NCBI GenBank assembly: GCA_022984795.1
Contig: JALIHJ010000013.1
Location: 62,001-126,000 of the forward strand
Length of the DNA: 64,000 nt
Source of the DNA: Fabrea salina
Taxonomy: Eukaryota; Ciliophora; Heterotrichea; Heterotrichida; Fabreidae
Reading direction: 5' to 3'
The first letter of the stretch is position 1; every line of letters begins with the position of its first letter. Of the stretch, positions 36,372 through 58,831 are shown piece after piece. The notes below the pieces were generated by a model. It searched no databases and was not told the DNA's origin. It saw only the letters and a program-made list of their open reading frames with translations. A program made the position numbers and the translations under genes.

Positions 36372-37421
36372 ATGTCTAAATTAACCCAAAACTTTAACAA
36401 CACCGAAACCTTAGCTAACTACTTGTCAAGCACCAGCAGCCAAGACAAAATCCAAGAGTTTTACTCACAAGTCCAAGAAACTCTGAACAATTTCGACTCC
36501 AAAGTCAACTCAGTAGTCCACCAGCACGAAAAAGACTTCCTCAGTGCTTTCAGGTGTGTCATGCACCAAGTATACAATGACATGCAACAGTTAAGGAACC
36601 AAATAGACCAACAAAGCCAAAAACTCCAAAAAGACGAAGCCTTAACTAAACTCAAAGAGTCCCTTCAGTGGTTCCAAAACGAAGCTGTTTCTCTAAGCCA
36701 CGCTTCCACAAAGCTCCACAACAAAAACGAACAAACCAAAGCTAGACTCCACGAAGTAGAAAGCGAAAACACCTACTTAAAAGAAACTCTCAGAGAAGTA
36801 ATGAAAGAAAACAAACAACTCAAAGAACAAAAAGGAAAGTTCACCCCTGAAAAGTCCGTTGAAGAGGAAATGACCAGCAGTTCCAAGTACATCCAACCTG
36901 CTGACGACTTAGAAGAACTCTCTACTACTTTTGAACTCCCTCCACAGCTCCTAAGTCAGTTGCAAACCATCATCAAAAACAAAGACAAAGCCACCCAAGA
37001 AATAGTTAACCGCTACAAAAGACAACTCGAAGCTAAAAACCAAAAAATTAAAATACTAACTTCTCAACAAAGTGCAGCTTACTTACAAAAGTCAGAGTTA
37101 GAGCAGCTTTTCATTGACTGTGTTAACGAAGCCAAACGCAAAACACTCAGCAGAAGAGGCAAAAGCAGTTCCCCCAACACTAGCAGACTCCCTGCTATGT
37201 TTACTTCCAATGAAAAAAGGTCCCTTATTGAGAACTTCTTAAGTGACGACACCGTTATTTCAGCAGTCCAAGATAAACTTTTTCCTAAAATCAAAGAAGC
37301 CAAAAGAGACTCAGCCAGCTCTTTTATGATCACTAGAAACAAGTCCAAGCCCAAAAACTACGCCATTCAAAACGGCAAACTCCTGATCAACAGGAAACTG
37401 ACTTCTTTCAGGATTAATTAA
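36372..37421 (+). CDS. Coiled-coil protein of 349 aa, unknown
   Basis: Residues about 20-150 and 190-260 are Gln/Glu/Lys-rich helices with heptad-like spacing (LRNQIDQQSQKLQKDEALTK; ESENTYLKETLREVMKENKQ). The C-terminus is basic. Only structural roles can be suggested. It is convergent with the NEK kinase (5-bp gap) and divergent from the IQ protein, which may share its promoter. Confidence 0.75.
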   Translation: MSKLTQNFNNTETLANYLSSTSSQDKIQEFYSQVQETLNNFDSKVNSVVHQHEKDFLSAFRCVMHQVYNDMQQLRNQIDQQSQKLQKDEALTKLKESLQWFQNEAVSLSHASTKLHNKNEQTKARLHEVESENTYLKETLREVMKENKQLKEQKGKFTPEKSVEEEMTSSSKYIQPADDLEELSTTFELPPQLLSQLQTIIKNKDKATQEIVNRYKRQLEAKNQKIKILTSQQSAAYLQKSELEQLFIDCVNEAKRKTLSRRGKSSSPNTSRLPAMFTSNEKRSLIENFLSDDTVISAVQDKLFPKIKEAKRDSASSFMITRNKSKPKNYAIQNGKLLINRKLTSFRIN

Positions 37422-37426
37422 ATGTA

Positions 37427-38494
37427 TTAGTTGATATGTATATTATAAACTGAGTTTTCCAGGAACAACAGCTGGTCCACTTCAAAGCAGTACTTGGAAG
37501 CTTGGGGTCCCCAGTTACTGCGGGCTTCTTCGAATATCTTTTTGTCAGCTGTTCCTTTTTGGCGGTGGTTCTTCATGAACTCATACACGCAATAAAAAAG
37601 AGAGTCCCCCATCAAGTGGATGCATGAGTCCCTTACTTGCTTAGTCCGGGATTTAGGGCTTCTGAAAGACACTCTAGTTTTTTTGCGACGAGCTCTGAAC
37701 TTTTTGGGGGAGAACACCTCAACTTCTGAAAAAACCTTAGTTAAGCTAAGTCTTTTTTGAGGGTCTTTGTTTAGCAGCTGCTTAACTAGTTCCTTTAACT
37801 CTCTAGAGTAGAACTCAGGGATCTCATCAGGAGTATCCGAGATTATTTTCATAGCTAAGCTCAGTAAGTTGTTTGCCACAAAAGGAAACTTGAGACTGCA
37901 CATTTCGTACAAAAGCACCCCTAAGGACCAAACGTCGCTTTTGTAGTCGTAGGGGCTGTTTTGGCACACTTCAGGACTCATGTAGTAAGGGGTTCCAATC
38001 TGAGTAGCAGTTGTGGAACCTTGAAGCACTTTAGAAACTCCAAAGTCCCCTAACTTAACTACTCCTTCTTGAGTTAAGTACACGTTGGACGACTTAATGT
38101 CTCTGTGCACTATGCCTTTTTGGTGCAGGTAGTCTAAAGCCAAACAAACTTGGAAAAATAAATTCAGTACTTTGCTTTCTTGAAGATACTGGTTGTTTTG
38201 AGTGTGTTTTTTAAGCAAGCAAGCAAGGTCTCCGCCTTTGCAGTATTCCATGATTATGATGAGTTGGTCCTTTTCTACAAAGCTTTCTTTGTAAGACACA
38301 ATATGGGGGGACTTAAGGTCACTGTGGAGCTGGGACTCCCTAAGGGCTTCTTGTCGGTCTTTTTCAGAAAGTCCAGCTAGGTTTACTTTTTTGGCAACTA
38401 GCTGGGTTCCGTCCAGCAGTCTTTTTACTTCGAACGCAGAGCCCATGTTACCTACTCCTAGTAACCTAACTTCTTGGTACTTCCGTCTGTACAT
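37427..38494 (-). CDS. NEK-family serine/threonine kinase
   Basis: This 355-aa protein is mostly kinase. It has a glycine loop LLGVGNMGSAFEV, the catalytic Lys in LVAKKVNL, and the NEK-like EALRESQLHSDLKSPHIVSY. Further motifs are HRDIKSSNVYL, DFGVSKVL, GTPYYMSPEV (activation segment) and KSDVWSLGVLLYEM. A 90-residue tail is basic with RSPKSR-type sites. NEKs control cilium length and basal-body cycles and are greatly expanded in ciliates. No coiled-coil dimerisation region is evident. Confidence 0.9.
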   Translation of the reverse strand: MYRRKYQEVRLLGVGNMGSAFEVKRLLDGTQLVAKKVNLAGLSEKDRQEALRESQLHSDLKSPHIVSYKESFVEKDQLIIIMEYCKGGDLACLLKKHTQNNQYLQESKVLNLFFQVCLALDYLHQKGIVHRDIKSSNVYLTQEGVVKLGDFGVSKVLQGSTTATQIGTPYYMSPEVCQNSPYDYKSDVWSLGVLLYEMCSLKFPFVANNLLSLAMKIISDTPDEIPEFYSRELKELVKQLLNKDPQKRLSLTKVFSEVEVFSPKKFRARRKKTRVSFRSPKSRTKQVRDSCIHLMGDSLFYCVYEFMKNHRQKGTADKKIFEEARSNWGPQASKYCFEVDQLLFLENSVYNIHIN

Positions 38495-38558
38495 TTTCTA
38501 TTTATAAATGGTGCATTTAAGTTATTTAAGTTTCTGTAAGATTTTAACATTTATAGTT

Positions 38559-39254
38559 ATGTCGAAGAGGTTTGGTTCTTTAGAAGACTTTCTTCTAAGT
38601 TACGACGCCCCCAGTTTACCTGGAAGGGCAGTATCTAGCCTCGAGCACATTCCTAAAAAGAAAGCAGACTCGACTTCCAACAAAACGACTTTCCGAGATT
38701 TAAGTTTGATGAGCCTCACTCATCTCCAAGAAGAAGCAGACACCTACCACGTCTACAAACCCCAGCCCAAAAACATAGCTAAACTCATTGAAACTAACTC
38801 AAAGCTTGCAAACAACAGAAATCAGTTACCCAAACCTAGGTCCATTTCAGCTGACTACTCCTACGTCACCAGCAAAGTAAACTGTTTCCGCAAAAAAGAA
38901 GAATACCAGTCCAAAGTCCCCCCAAAAATCCAACTCCAAGAAAAAGTCAGAAACGAACTTCTGTAATCCATAATCAGCACCAAAAACAACCATTACTTCA
39001 TCAGAACTATCAGAAAACAAACCAAACAAGACGAAGAAGCTTACAACTACGGCAACAAAGACAACATCATGTTTGAAAGATTAGCTGCAAAACTCCTAGG
39101 CAAACAAACTCCTTTAGGCGCTAACAAAAGAAACGGAATTCAAATCCAAGCAACAGTGGAAAAGTCACATATTGCTGCAAGAAAAGCACTGGAGTGCCAA
39201 CGAAACATGTGGATGAAGAAAAGAAAAATGCCCAAAAACACACTTTTAATTTAA
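38559..39254 (+). CDS. Unknown basic protein, 226 aa, two exons
   Basis: The start is taken as MSKRFGSLEDFL (38559). An upstream in-frame ATG at 38508 would add a hydrophobic 17-residue leader and crowd the NEK start, so it is less likely. Removing the 15-nt intron 38963-38977 joins the frame ending ...KVRNEL to TKNNHYFIRTIRKQTKQ and on to KMPKNTLLI. The protein is Lys/Arg/Ser-rich without a recognisable fold. Its stop is 5 bp from the next ATG. Confidence 0.75.
38963..38977 (+). other. 15-nt spliceosomal intron
   Basis: The sequence is GTAATCCATAATCAG, in phase 2 (CT|C), with an in-frame TAA made at the junction if retained and A at position 10. Splicing adds 92 codons to the upstream ORF. 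Confidence 0.86.
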
Positions 39255-39259
39255 TAATT

Positions 39260-52907
<13,648 letters not shown>

Positions 52908-52948
52908 ATTTATATCCAACCATACTTCAGTAAGCATTAATAAGAAAG

Positions 52949-55342
52949 TTATCTATTTCTACGTGCTGGGCCAGTCATGTCAGAGCCCCATCCTTTTCCG
53001 TAAGAGTTGCCTTCGAAGTTCCAAGAATTCTTCATCATGAGTTCAAAGTACCTATCATCGTCAATAGAAGCCGAAACATGGTTGTAGTACTCCAAAAATT
53101 CTTCAAAAGTCACTCTGAAGTCCCTAGTGTTTTCTTTGAACATAGCATGGTGCTGCTCAAAAGTGTCCAGAAACTCACACAAAATATCGTCTTCGGTCTT
53201 TTTGCCTGACCTCACGTCTGGGTGATTCTTAGCGTTGTAAACGCCTTTGATGTCGTCTAGTTCTACGACTCCGTTTCCGTTTTTGTCCAGCATCTTAAAA
53301 GCACGTTCTACTAGACTCTGTCTGTTTTGGTTCATGCTTCCTCTAAGTTGGTGGATAAACTCTTCGTAGTCTATGTGGCCTCCTTTGTCTGCGTCAATGA
53401 AGTCAAACAGCAACCTTGACTCTTCTTCTGTAAGTCCTACTCTGAAGTCCCTCATTCCTTTCCAGAACTCTTGGAAGTCTAAACTATGCGAGTTATCGTC
53501 GTCCATTATCTTAAACTGGCGCTGAAGACCAATAAATCCACGAGAACCCCTAGAAGCCAGGCGTTTCCTAAGTTTTTCCAAAACTTCTTTTACAGGGCGA
53601 GGGGTTGCTCTAGTTGGTTTAGGTGCAGGTTCTCTAGTTTCTTGTTCAGTAGCAAAAGGAGCCTGGCGCGAGGTTGGTCTAGAAGGGCCTCTTGAGCCTG
53701 CAGCAGCCCTTGAACCTACTTCGCCTGCCCAAGCAGTGCGTGGGGCTGGTTGTTCTCCTAGTTTCCAGGCGTTGTTCATCATCAACTCAAAGTACCTGTC
53801 GTCATCTATGCAGGCTGAAATGTTGTTGTAGTACTCTTCAAACTCTTCCTTGGTGACTCTTTGGTCTCTTTGGGACAAGTCTGAAATGTTATGGTGCGTT
53901 TCAAAGGTTTCCAAGAACTCTCCAAGGATTTCGTCTTCGGTCTTTTTGCCTGACCTCACATCGGGGTGTCCTGAAGCGTCGTAAACTCCTTTCAAGTCGT
54001 TGATGTCAACTATTCCAGAACGGTCCCTGTCAAGTTTGTTCCAGGCTTGGTCCACAATTCTCCTTCTGGCTTGGGACATTGGTCCTCTGATAGCTCTAAT
54101 CAGTTCGTCGTAGTCCACGTGGCCGCTTCTGTCCCTGTCTATTGCGTTGTAAAGCCTCTCCAGGTCTCCTTCTTCTACGTTAACTCTAAAGTCATGCATG
54201 CCTTTTTTGAACTCAGCTAAGCTGATAGATTTAGAGTTGTCATCGTCCATGATTTTGAACTGTCGCTGCATTCCAATGAAACCCCGGGCTCCTCTTGCAG
54301 CAAGTTTATGACGGAACTTTTCTAAAAGGGCTTCTACAGACTCGTTGGTAGGTCCAGCTGGCCTAGAAGGTCTGGCAGGTTCTCTTCTGGGCTCAGGTGC
54401 TCTTTGTCTTCTAGTAGCTGGGGCTTCGCTGAGTTTCCAAGTGTTGTTCATCATCAACTCAAAGTACTGATCGTTGTCTATGCTTGCTGAAATGTTGTTG
54501 TAGTACTCCATAAACTCTTCCAAAGTCACTCTTCTGTCTCGGGACCCGTTAATGTTGTGGTGCATTTCAAAAGTCTCCAGAAATTCACCCAAAATGTCTT
54601 CTTCAGTCTTTTTGCCTGACCTAACGTCGGGGTGGCCTCTTGCGTTGTAGACTCCTCTAACGTCGTCGATGTCAATGATTCCAGATCCGTCCTTGTCTAG
54701 CTTGTTAAAAGCTTGGTTCACTAGTCCTCTTCTGAAGGAATTCATTGGCCCTCTTATAGACCTTAAAAACTCGTCGTAGTCAAGCATTCCTGATCGGTCT
54801 CTGTCAATGTAGTTAAACAAACTCTGGATCTCAGACTCGCTTAAATCAACACGGAAGTCTCTTATAGCTTTTGAAAACTCGTAAAGACTCAAATGTTTAG
54901 AGTTGTCGTCGTCCATGATCTTGAATTGCCTAGCCAAACCAATGATTCCTCTGCCTCCTCGGGAAGCCAACTTGTTGCGGAGTTTTTCCAAAGCAGCCTC
55001 ACCTTCTTGTGCCTGAGAACCTGCTTTTTGAGGACTTAGTCTTCTGCCAGTTGCAGACTGTTGTCCGAATAAAACGGCTGTGAACTCAGTGTAGTCAACT
55101 TCGCCTGACTTGTCAGCATCATAGTAATCGAAGAGTTCGCGCAGTTGCGACTCGTTGTTAACTACAATGCCTATTTTTTCAAGAGCTTTGAGCCACTCTT
55201 GATACGAGACAGCTCCTGAATTGTCCAAGTCAAAATACTTGAAGGCCCGCAGAAGAAGAGTCTCTTCTGACACATAGGCTGTAGACTTTTGCGAAAGCTT
55301 CTGCCTGAGCTCGTTTTCGAAGTTGGCCCTAATTCTAGCCAT
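52949..55342 (-). CDS. Modular EF-hand protein with three tandem copies of a calcium-binding unit
   Basis: The 797-aa protein opens with an EF-hand pair (loops DLDNSGAVSYQE at 38-49 and DADKSGEVDYTE). Three repeats of about 200 residues follow, starting near 118, 345 and 585. Each has the words FKIMDDDNS, DFRV, an EF loop of the D-x-D-x-SG type, a second EF pair (KLDKDGSGIIDIDD), HPDVRSGKKTE and EFxEYYNNISA(S/C)IDDDRYFELMM. Repeats are joined by Pro/Arg/Ala-rich linkers. The pattern is like calcyphosin-type ciliate proteins. Most loops keep Asp/Ser/Gly ligands, so calcium binding is likely; a cortical contractile role is plausible in Stentor but inferred. Confidence 0.87.
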   Translation of the reverse strand: MARIRANFENELRQKLSQKSTAYVSEETLLLRAFKYFDLDNSGAVSYQEWLKALEKIGIVVNNESQLRELFDYYDADKSGEVDYTEFTAVLFGQQSATGRRLSPQKAGSQAQEGEAALEKLRNKLASRGGRGIIGLARQFKIMDDDNSKHLSLYEFSKAIRDFRVDLSESEIQSLFNYIDRDRSGMLDYDEFLRSIRGPMNSFRRGLVNQAFNKLDKDGSGIIDIDDVRGVYNARGHPDVRSGKKTEEDILGEFLETFEMHHNINGSRDRRVTLEEFMEYYNNISASIDNDQYFELMMNNTWKLSEAPATRRQRAPEPRREPARPSRPAGPTNESVEALLEKFRHKLAARGARGFIGMQRQFKIMDDDNSKSISLAEFKKGMHDFRVNVEEGDLERLYNAIDRDRSGHVDYDELIRAIRGPMSQARRRIVDQAWNKLDRDRSGIVDINDLKGVYDASGHPDVRSGKKTEDEILGEFLETFETHHNISDLSQRDQRVTKEEFEEYYNNISACIDDDRYFELMMNNAWKLGEQPAPRTAWAGEVGSRAAAGSRGPSRPTSRQAPFATEQETREPAPKPTRATPRPVKEVLEKLRKRLASRGSRGFIGLQRQFKIMDDDNSHSLDFQEFWKGMRDFRVGLTEEESRLLFDFIDADKGGHIDYEEFIHQLRGSMNQNRQSLVERAFKMLDKNGNGVVELDDIKGVYNAKNHPDVRSGKKTEDDILCEFLDTFEQHHAMFKENTRDFRVTFEEFLEYYNHVSASIDDDRYFELMMKNSWNFEGNSYGKGWGSDMTGPARRNR

Positions 55343-55419
55343 TCTTTATTATAATGTTAAATGGGTGTTATTCAAATATGATTGCTTGAATGTAAGTTGT
55401 CAGAAATTATAAAACTAAC

Positions 55420-55842
55420 ATGGAAGGACCTAGCAAGACTGAGATTTACGGCTTCATAGTCTGGGCAACTTCTTTTTTGGTAGGATGTAAAACTTAAGCA
55501 GTTATACTGCTGGCTTGGGCAATCATTCCAGACGAAACACTCAAGGGATTGGGAATCAGCTATTACCCAAGTAAGTACTGGGCTGTAGCTTTGCCTTGCT
55601 ACTTCATTGTACTGGTGATTTCAGTGATGACTATCTACCAGGGACTCAACATGATGGCAGCTAAACCCCCTTCTTCTTACTTCACCTTAGAAGACCAATT
55701 CACTAGAAGACTCCCCGAAGGTGGCAAGGACTCCCTTAGTTTGCCTGATATTTCTGACATGCCTATTAGTGTAGTCAACAAAATCCTTTATTCGGAAAAG
55801 CTGCGGACTTTGACTAGACACAGTTCTTTGGTTCAGGATTAG
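55420..55842 (+). CDS. PIGP: PIG-P, subunit of the GPI-N-acetylglucosaminyltransferase
   Basis: The 135-aa product is restored by a 15-nt intron at 55487-55501. Exon 1 (MEGPSKTEIYGFIVWATSF) and exon 2 (ILLAWAIIPDETLKGLGISY) join in phase 1. The two membrane helices and the signature ISYYPSKYWAVALPCY are those of PIG-P, which belongs to the ER complex starting GPI-anchor synthesis. The intron would interrupt the first membrane helix. The stop TAG interleaves with that of 14-3-3 (TTAG). Confidence 0.92.
55487..55501 (+). other. 15-nt spliceosomal intron
   Basis: The sequence is GTAAAACTTAAGCAG, in phase 1, with an in-frame TAA if retained and A at position 10. The spliced PIG-P matches the family across the junction. 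Confidence 0.92.
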
Positions 55843-56525
55843 TTAATTAGAATTTGTGTCCAAATGGATAAGTTAGTAGTTAGGAGCTCAATAAGGTTTT
55901 GGCAAGCTTCTTTAGTTTGGGCGTCCGAAACGCCTTTTAAAGAAACTTGAGCTTGAACAATAGCAGCTCTGCAAACGTTACAGGCCCTTTCGCTAGACTT
56001 AAGTATGTCGTTGTAGTAAACTGAAAAGTTCAAAGCTAAAGACAGCCTTAGTGGGTCATAAGGTTCTAGGCTTGAAAGAGCTAAATCTGAAGCAGCTTCG
56101 TAGTACCTAAGTGCTTTTTGAGATGAAACTGTTCCAAATTTCTTTATGTTGTCTTCTGAGCACTGAAACTCGGCTAAGTACCTAAACAAGTCAGCTTTCA
56201 TTTTGTAGTAGAAAACAGTGTTGTGGGTGCTTTTGGTGAGACCAGTTAATCTTTTATCCAGGATGTAAAGTGCTTCGTCACAAAGGTCACCTACTAAGTT
56301 TTCTAAGTGATTTTTGTAAAAGGCATAAGCTTTGTGATTGGAACAACTCATGTTAGCTAAGGCCCTTCTTGCTTGGGCTAGCAAACTTTTATAAGCTCTG
56401 TAAAACAAGTCTTTGAACTCCTCAGACACCACAGACTCTTCAGCTAAGTAGTACTTTAAGTAGTCCTTCATGTCTTCAAACCTTTTAGACTGCTCTGCTA
56501 ATTCTGCCCAATATAAATAATCCAT
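55839..56525 (-). CDS. 14-3-3 protein
   Basis: I start at MDYLYWAELAEQSKRFEDM (56525), giving 228 aa. The nine-helix 14-3-3 pattern is clear: AELAEQSKRFEDM in helix 1, FYRAYKSLLAQARRAL with the phosphopeptide-binding Lys/Arg, FYYKMKADLFRYLAEF with the Arg-Tyr pair, and LALNFSVYYNDILKSSERAC. The usual NLLSVAYKN is replaced by DLFYRAYKS, and helix 4-5 is divergent. The C-terminus is short without the acidic tail. It binds phosphoserine partners. The start is 3 bp from that of roadblock. Confidence 0.9.
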   Translation of the reverse strand: MDYLYWAELAEQSKRFEDMKDYLKYYLAEESVVSEEFKDLFYRAYKSLLAQARRALANMSCSNHKAYAFYKNHLENLVGDLCDEALYILDKRLTGLTKSTHNTVFYYKMKADLFRYLAEFQCSEDNIKKFGTVSSQKALRYYEAASDLALSSLEPYDPLRLSLALNFSVYYNDILKSSERACNVCRAAIVQAQVSLKGVSDAQTKEACQNLIELLTTNLSIWTQILIN

Positions 56526-56528
56526 AAA

Positions 56529-56837
56529 ATGGTAAGTTATAAGTAGAGTGAAATAGAAGAAGCGTTCATGCGGATTAAAACGCACAAAGGCGTAAAAGGA
56601 ATAATGATAGCCAACTACGCAGGAATCACAGTCAAGAGTTCAATGCCGCAGGCAGAAACCCACAAGTACGCCAGTTTGATATCGAGTTTAACACTGACTG
56701 CGCGGTCTACAGTGCGAGAACTCGATAATCAAAACGACTTAGTTTTCTTAAGAATCAGAAGCAAAAAGCACGAAATCATGGTTGCTCCCGACCAAGAATA
56801 CATGCTTATTGTTATTCAAAACCCCGACGAGGAATAA
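56529..56837 (+). CDS. DYNLRB: Dynein light chain roadblock/LC7
   Basis: The ATG at 56529 is followed at once by a 15-nt intron (56532-56546). Exon 2 reads [21 protein letters not shown], the LC7 start. The 97-aa protein keeps the family core, [24 protein letters not shown] and [17 protein letters not shown]. It is a homodimeric light chain of cytoplasmic and axonemal dyneins. An ATG at 56568 would remove the first helix. Confidence 0.9.
56532..56546 (+). other. 15-nt spliceosomal intron directly after the start codon
   Basis: The sequence is GTAAGTTATAAGTAG, in phase 0. The first exon has only three coding bases (ATG), and the terminal TAG is in frame. A is at position 10. Its placement needs some 5' leader, although the divergent start is 3 bp away. 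Confidence 0.88.
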
Positions 56838-56848
56838 CTATTAATATA

Positions 56849-58384
56849 ATGTCTGACGACAAGTTCCTAAGCTTAGTGTACAAGGGAAACCTTGTGAAAA
56901 TATACAGTTTTCTGCAGAAACACTCTTATTCGCCCTTTAACGCAAAAGACTCCAGAGGTTACTCAGCCCTTCATGTAGCTACTCTGAACAGTTCTACCTC
57001 TGTAGTTAAGTTCCTTGTCAGGTATACCCAAGAGAACTTTGCTAACTCACAAGAAACTCTGACAAACTGGGTTAACTTAAGAAGTCAAGAAGGGTTCACG
57101 TGCTTGCATCTAGCAGCTTTCCGCGGCAACATGGTAACTCAGAATTAGAAACTTGTCAAAACCTTTTTAGAGATAGGCTCTGACCCCTATGCAACTAACG
57201 ACCAAGGACTAGGGATCATGCACATTTCAGCACAAGGAGACCAAATTTCAACTTTGGCTTTTTTCAAAGAACAAGGCCACGACCCAGAAGTTCTTGACTC
57301 CAAAGCTTGCACTCCCCTCCACTGGGCAGCTTACTTAGGTTCTGAAATGGCTGCTCACGCTCTTTTAAGTTGGGGAGTAGACCCTAACAAACTCGACACA
57401 AAAGGCCAGACTCCGCTTCACTTTGCAACAGTGTGTGGCAGTGCCAGAATAGTGCGCAACTTACTTTTGAAAGGCGCCTATCCCAACGTAAAAGACCTTT
57501 CTGAAAGAACTCCTATGGACATTGCTAGGGAAAACCAACTAGAAGAAATAGTTAAGATGATTAAGTCCCCAGGAATCATGGAGTTCTGTGGAATTAAACC
57601 TCCCCAAAGACCCATTAAGTACAGAAGGGTCTTGCTAACTTGTTATGTAGTTTTAGTGCTTTCTGCAATAGTTACTCACGTTTTGTTTATAACCGGAATT
57701 GAATACACTTACTTAGTTTTAAGTTGCTTGAAACTTTTAACGCTGGTTTTTATAGTATGGAAGTCGCCTGGGTACCTTAAAAGGACAAACAAAAGCTTAT
57801 TCGAACTCACTAAAAAGTGCGAGTCCTACCTAATATGCACAGAGTGCCTGATTTGCAGACCGCCTAGAGGAAGACACTGTCCTTGGTGCAATGTGTGCGT
57901 TCAGAAGTTTGACCACCACTGTCCTTGGATCAACAACTGTGTAGGAGGCAAAAACATAGGCTGGTTCTATGCGTACTTGTGGGTAACTTTTGTATTTATA
58001 GTTTACCACATAGTTATTAACGTTGAGTGCTACTACTACTGGGAGTGGAAGCAACTTGTTTCTTTCGACAGCCAAGTTTTAAGTGGTTTCTGGATAGGAG
58101 TGGGGTTTGGGTTTTTGTATCCTTTGGTAGTTCTGATGTGGGTGCAGACCAAAAACATGCTTAGCAACATGACTACAAATGAAAGGTACTCTAGCCTAGC
58201 AACTACTCACTACTCCAACGAAGCAGGGTGCTGGAAAAACTGTTTGGACATGCTTTTCAACTTGACAAAAGACGAACCTCAAAGTTCTCAAAACAGCTCC
58301 TTTGAGTCCGAAACTAGGTACTCTTGGGTCAAAGAGGACTACGAGTCTAGTTTAAAAGTTCCTTTACTAGGGACTAAGATTTAA
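56849..58384 (+). CDS. Ankyrin-repeat DHHC palmitoyltransferase (HIP14-like)
   Basis: The 506-aa product forms once the intron 57134-57148 is removed. The joined reading is [22 protein letters not shown], restoring an ankyrin repeat. Five to six ankyrin repeats cover about 25-230 ([37 protein letters not shown]). Two membrane helices, the Cys-rich domain ([18 protein letters not shown]), DHHC at 350-353 and two more helices follow. This is the layout of animal ZDHHC17/ZDHHC13 and yeast Akr1, Golgi S-acyltransferases. The gene lies 11 bp after roadblock. Confidence 0.93.
57134..57148 (+). other. 15-nt spliceosomal intron
   Basis: The sequence is GTAACTCAGAATTAG, in phase 0, with a terminal in-frame TAG and A at position 10. 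Removing it joins two ankyrin-containing ORFs into one repeat-consistent protein. Confidence 0.93.
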
Positions 58385-58387
58385 TTT

Positions 58388-58816
58388 TTAGCTAACTAAG
58401 TCAACCCACCTTTCAAAGCAAGGAGGACCCTCGTTTTGCACGTCTGCTCTTGCTTTTCCATAAGCTAAGGACCCGTCTCTGTTGAGCAACAAAAGAATTG
58501 GAATACCTGTAATCTTGAAGCGGGATTTCAAAGCCTTGTTGCGGGGATCTCCATAAGGAATAGCTGCCCAAGGAAGTTGGCTAATGTACTCGTTAAAAGA
58601 AGACTCGTCTTTGTCAGAACTCACTTGGATGATTTCTAATCGCTTGTCAGGATAGTTAACATCGTTGTAGAATTCAACTAACACTGGAGTGAATATCCTG
58701 CAAGGCGGGCACCAGTTTGCTGAAAAGTAAAGACAAATTACTTGGTTTTCTTCTAGTTCACTAAAGCTAAATTCGCCTTCCCTTGTAATAAAGTTATCTC
58801 CGAGTAAAGCCTGCAT
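58388..58816 (-). CDS. Tryparedoxin/nucleoredoxin-like thioredoxin
   Basis: This 142-aa thioredoxin fold has the redox motif WCPPC in LYFSANWCPPCRIFTPVLVEF. EIIQVSSDKDESSFNEYISQLPWAAIPYGD is the nucleoredoxin/tryparedoxin hallmark (positions 62-91 in part). The cis-Pro region TGIPILLLLNRDG is intact. It reduces disulfides in peroxidase or signalling partners. It has no signal peptide, so it is cytosolic. The stop lies 3 bp from the DHHC gene's stop. Confidence 0.9.
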   Translation of the reverse strand: MQALLGDNFITREGEFSFSELEENQVICLYFSANWCPPCRIFTPVLVEFYNDVNYPDKRLEIIQVSSDKDESSFNEYISQLPWAAIPYGDPRNKALKSRFKITGIPILLLLNRDGSLAYGKARADVQNEGPPCFERWVDLVS

Positions 58817-58831
58817 TTAATATTATTTAAA

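Noticed and set aside
38508-38558. Upstream ATG adding a hydrophobic leader to the gene at 38559
   Set aside because: It would leave 13 bp to the divergent NEK start, and the leader is not followed by a protein with secretory features.
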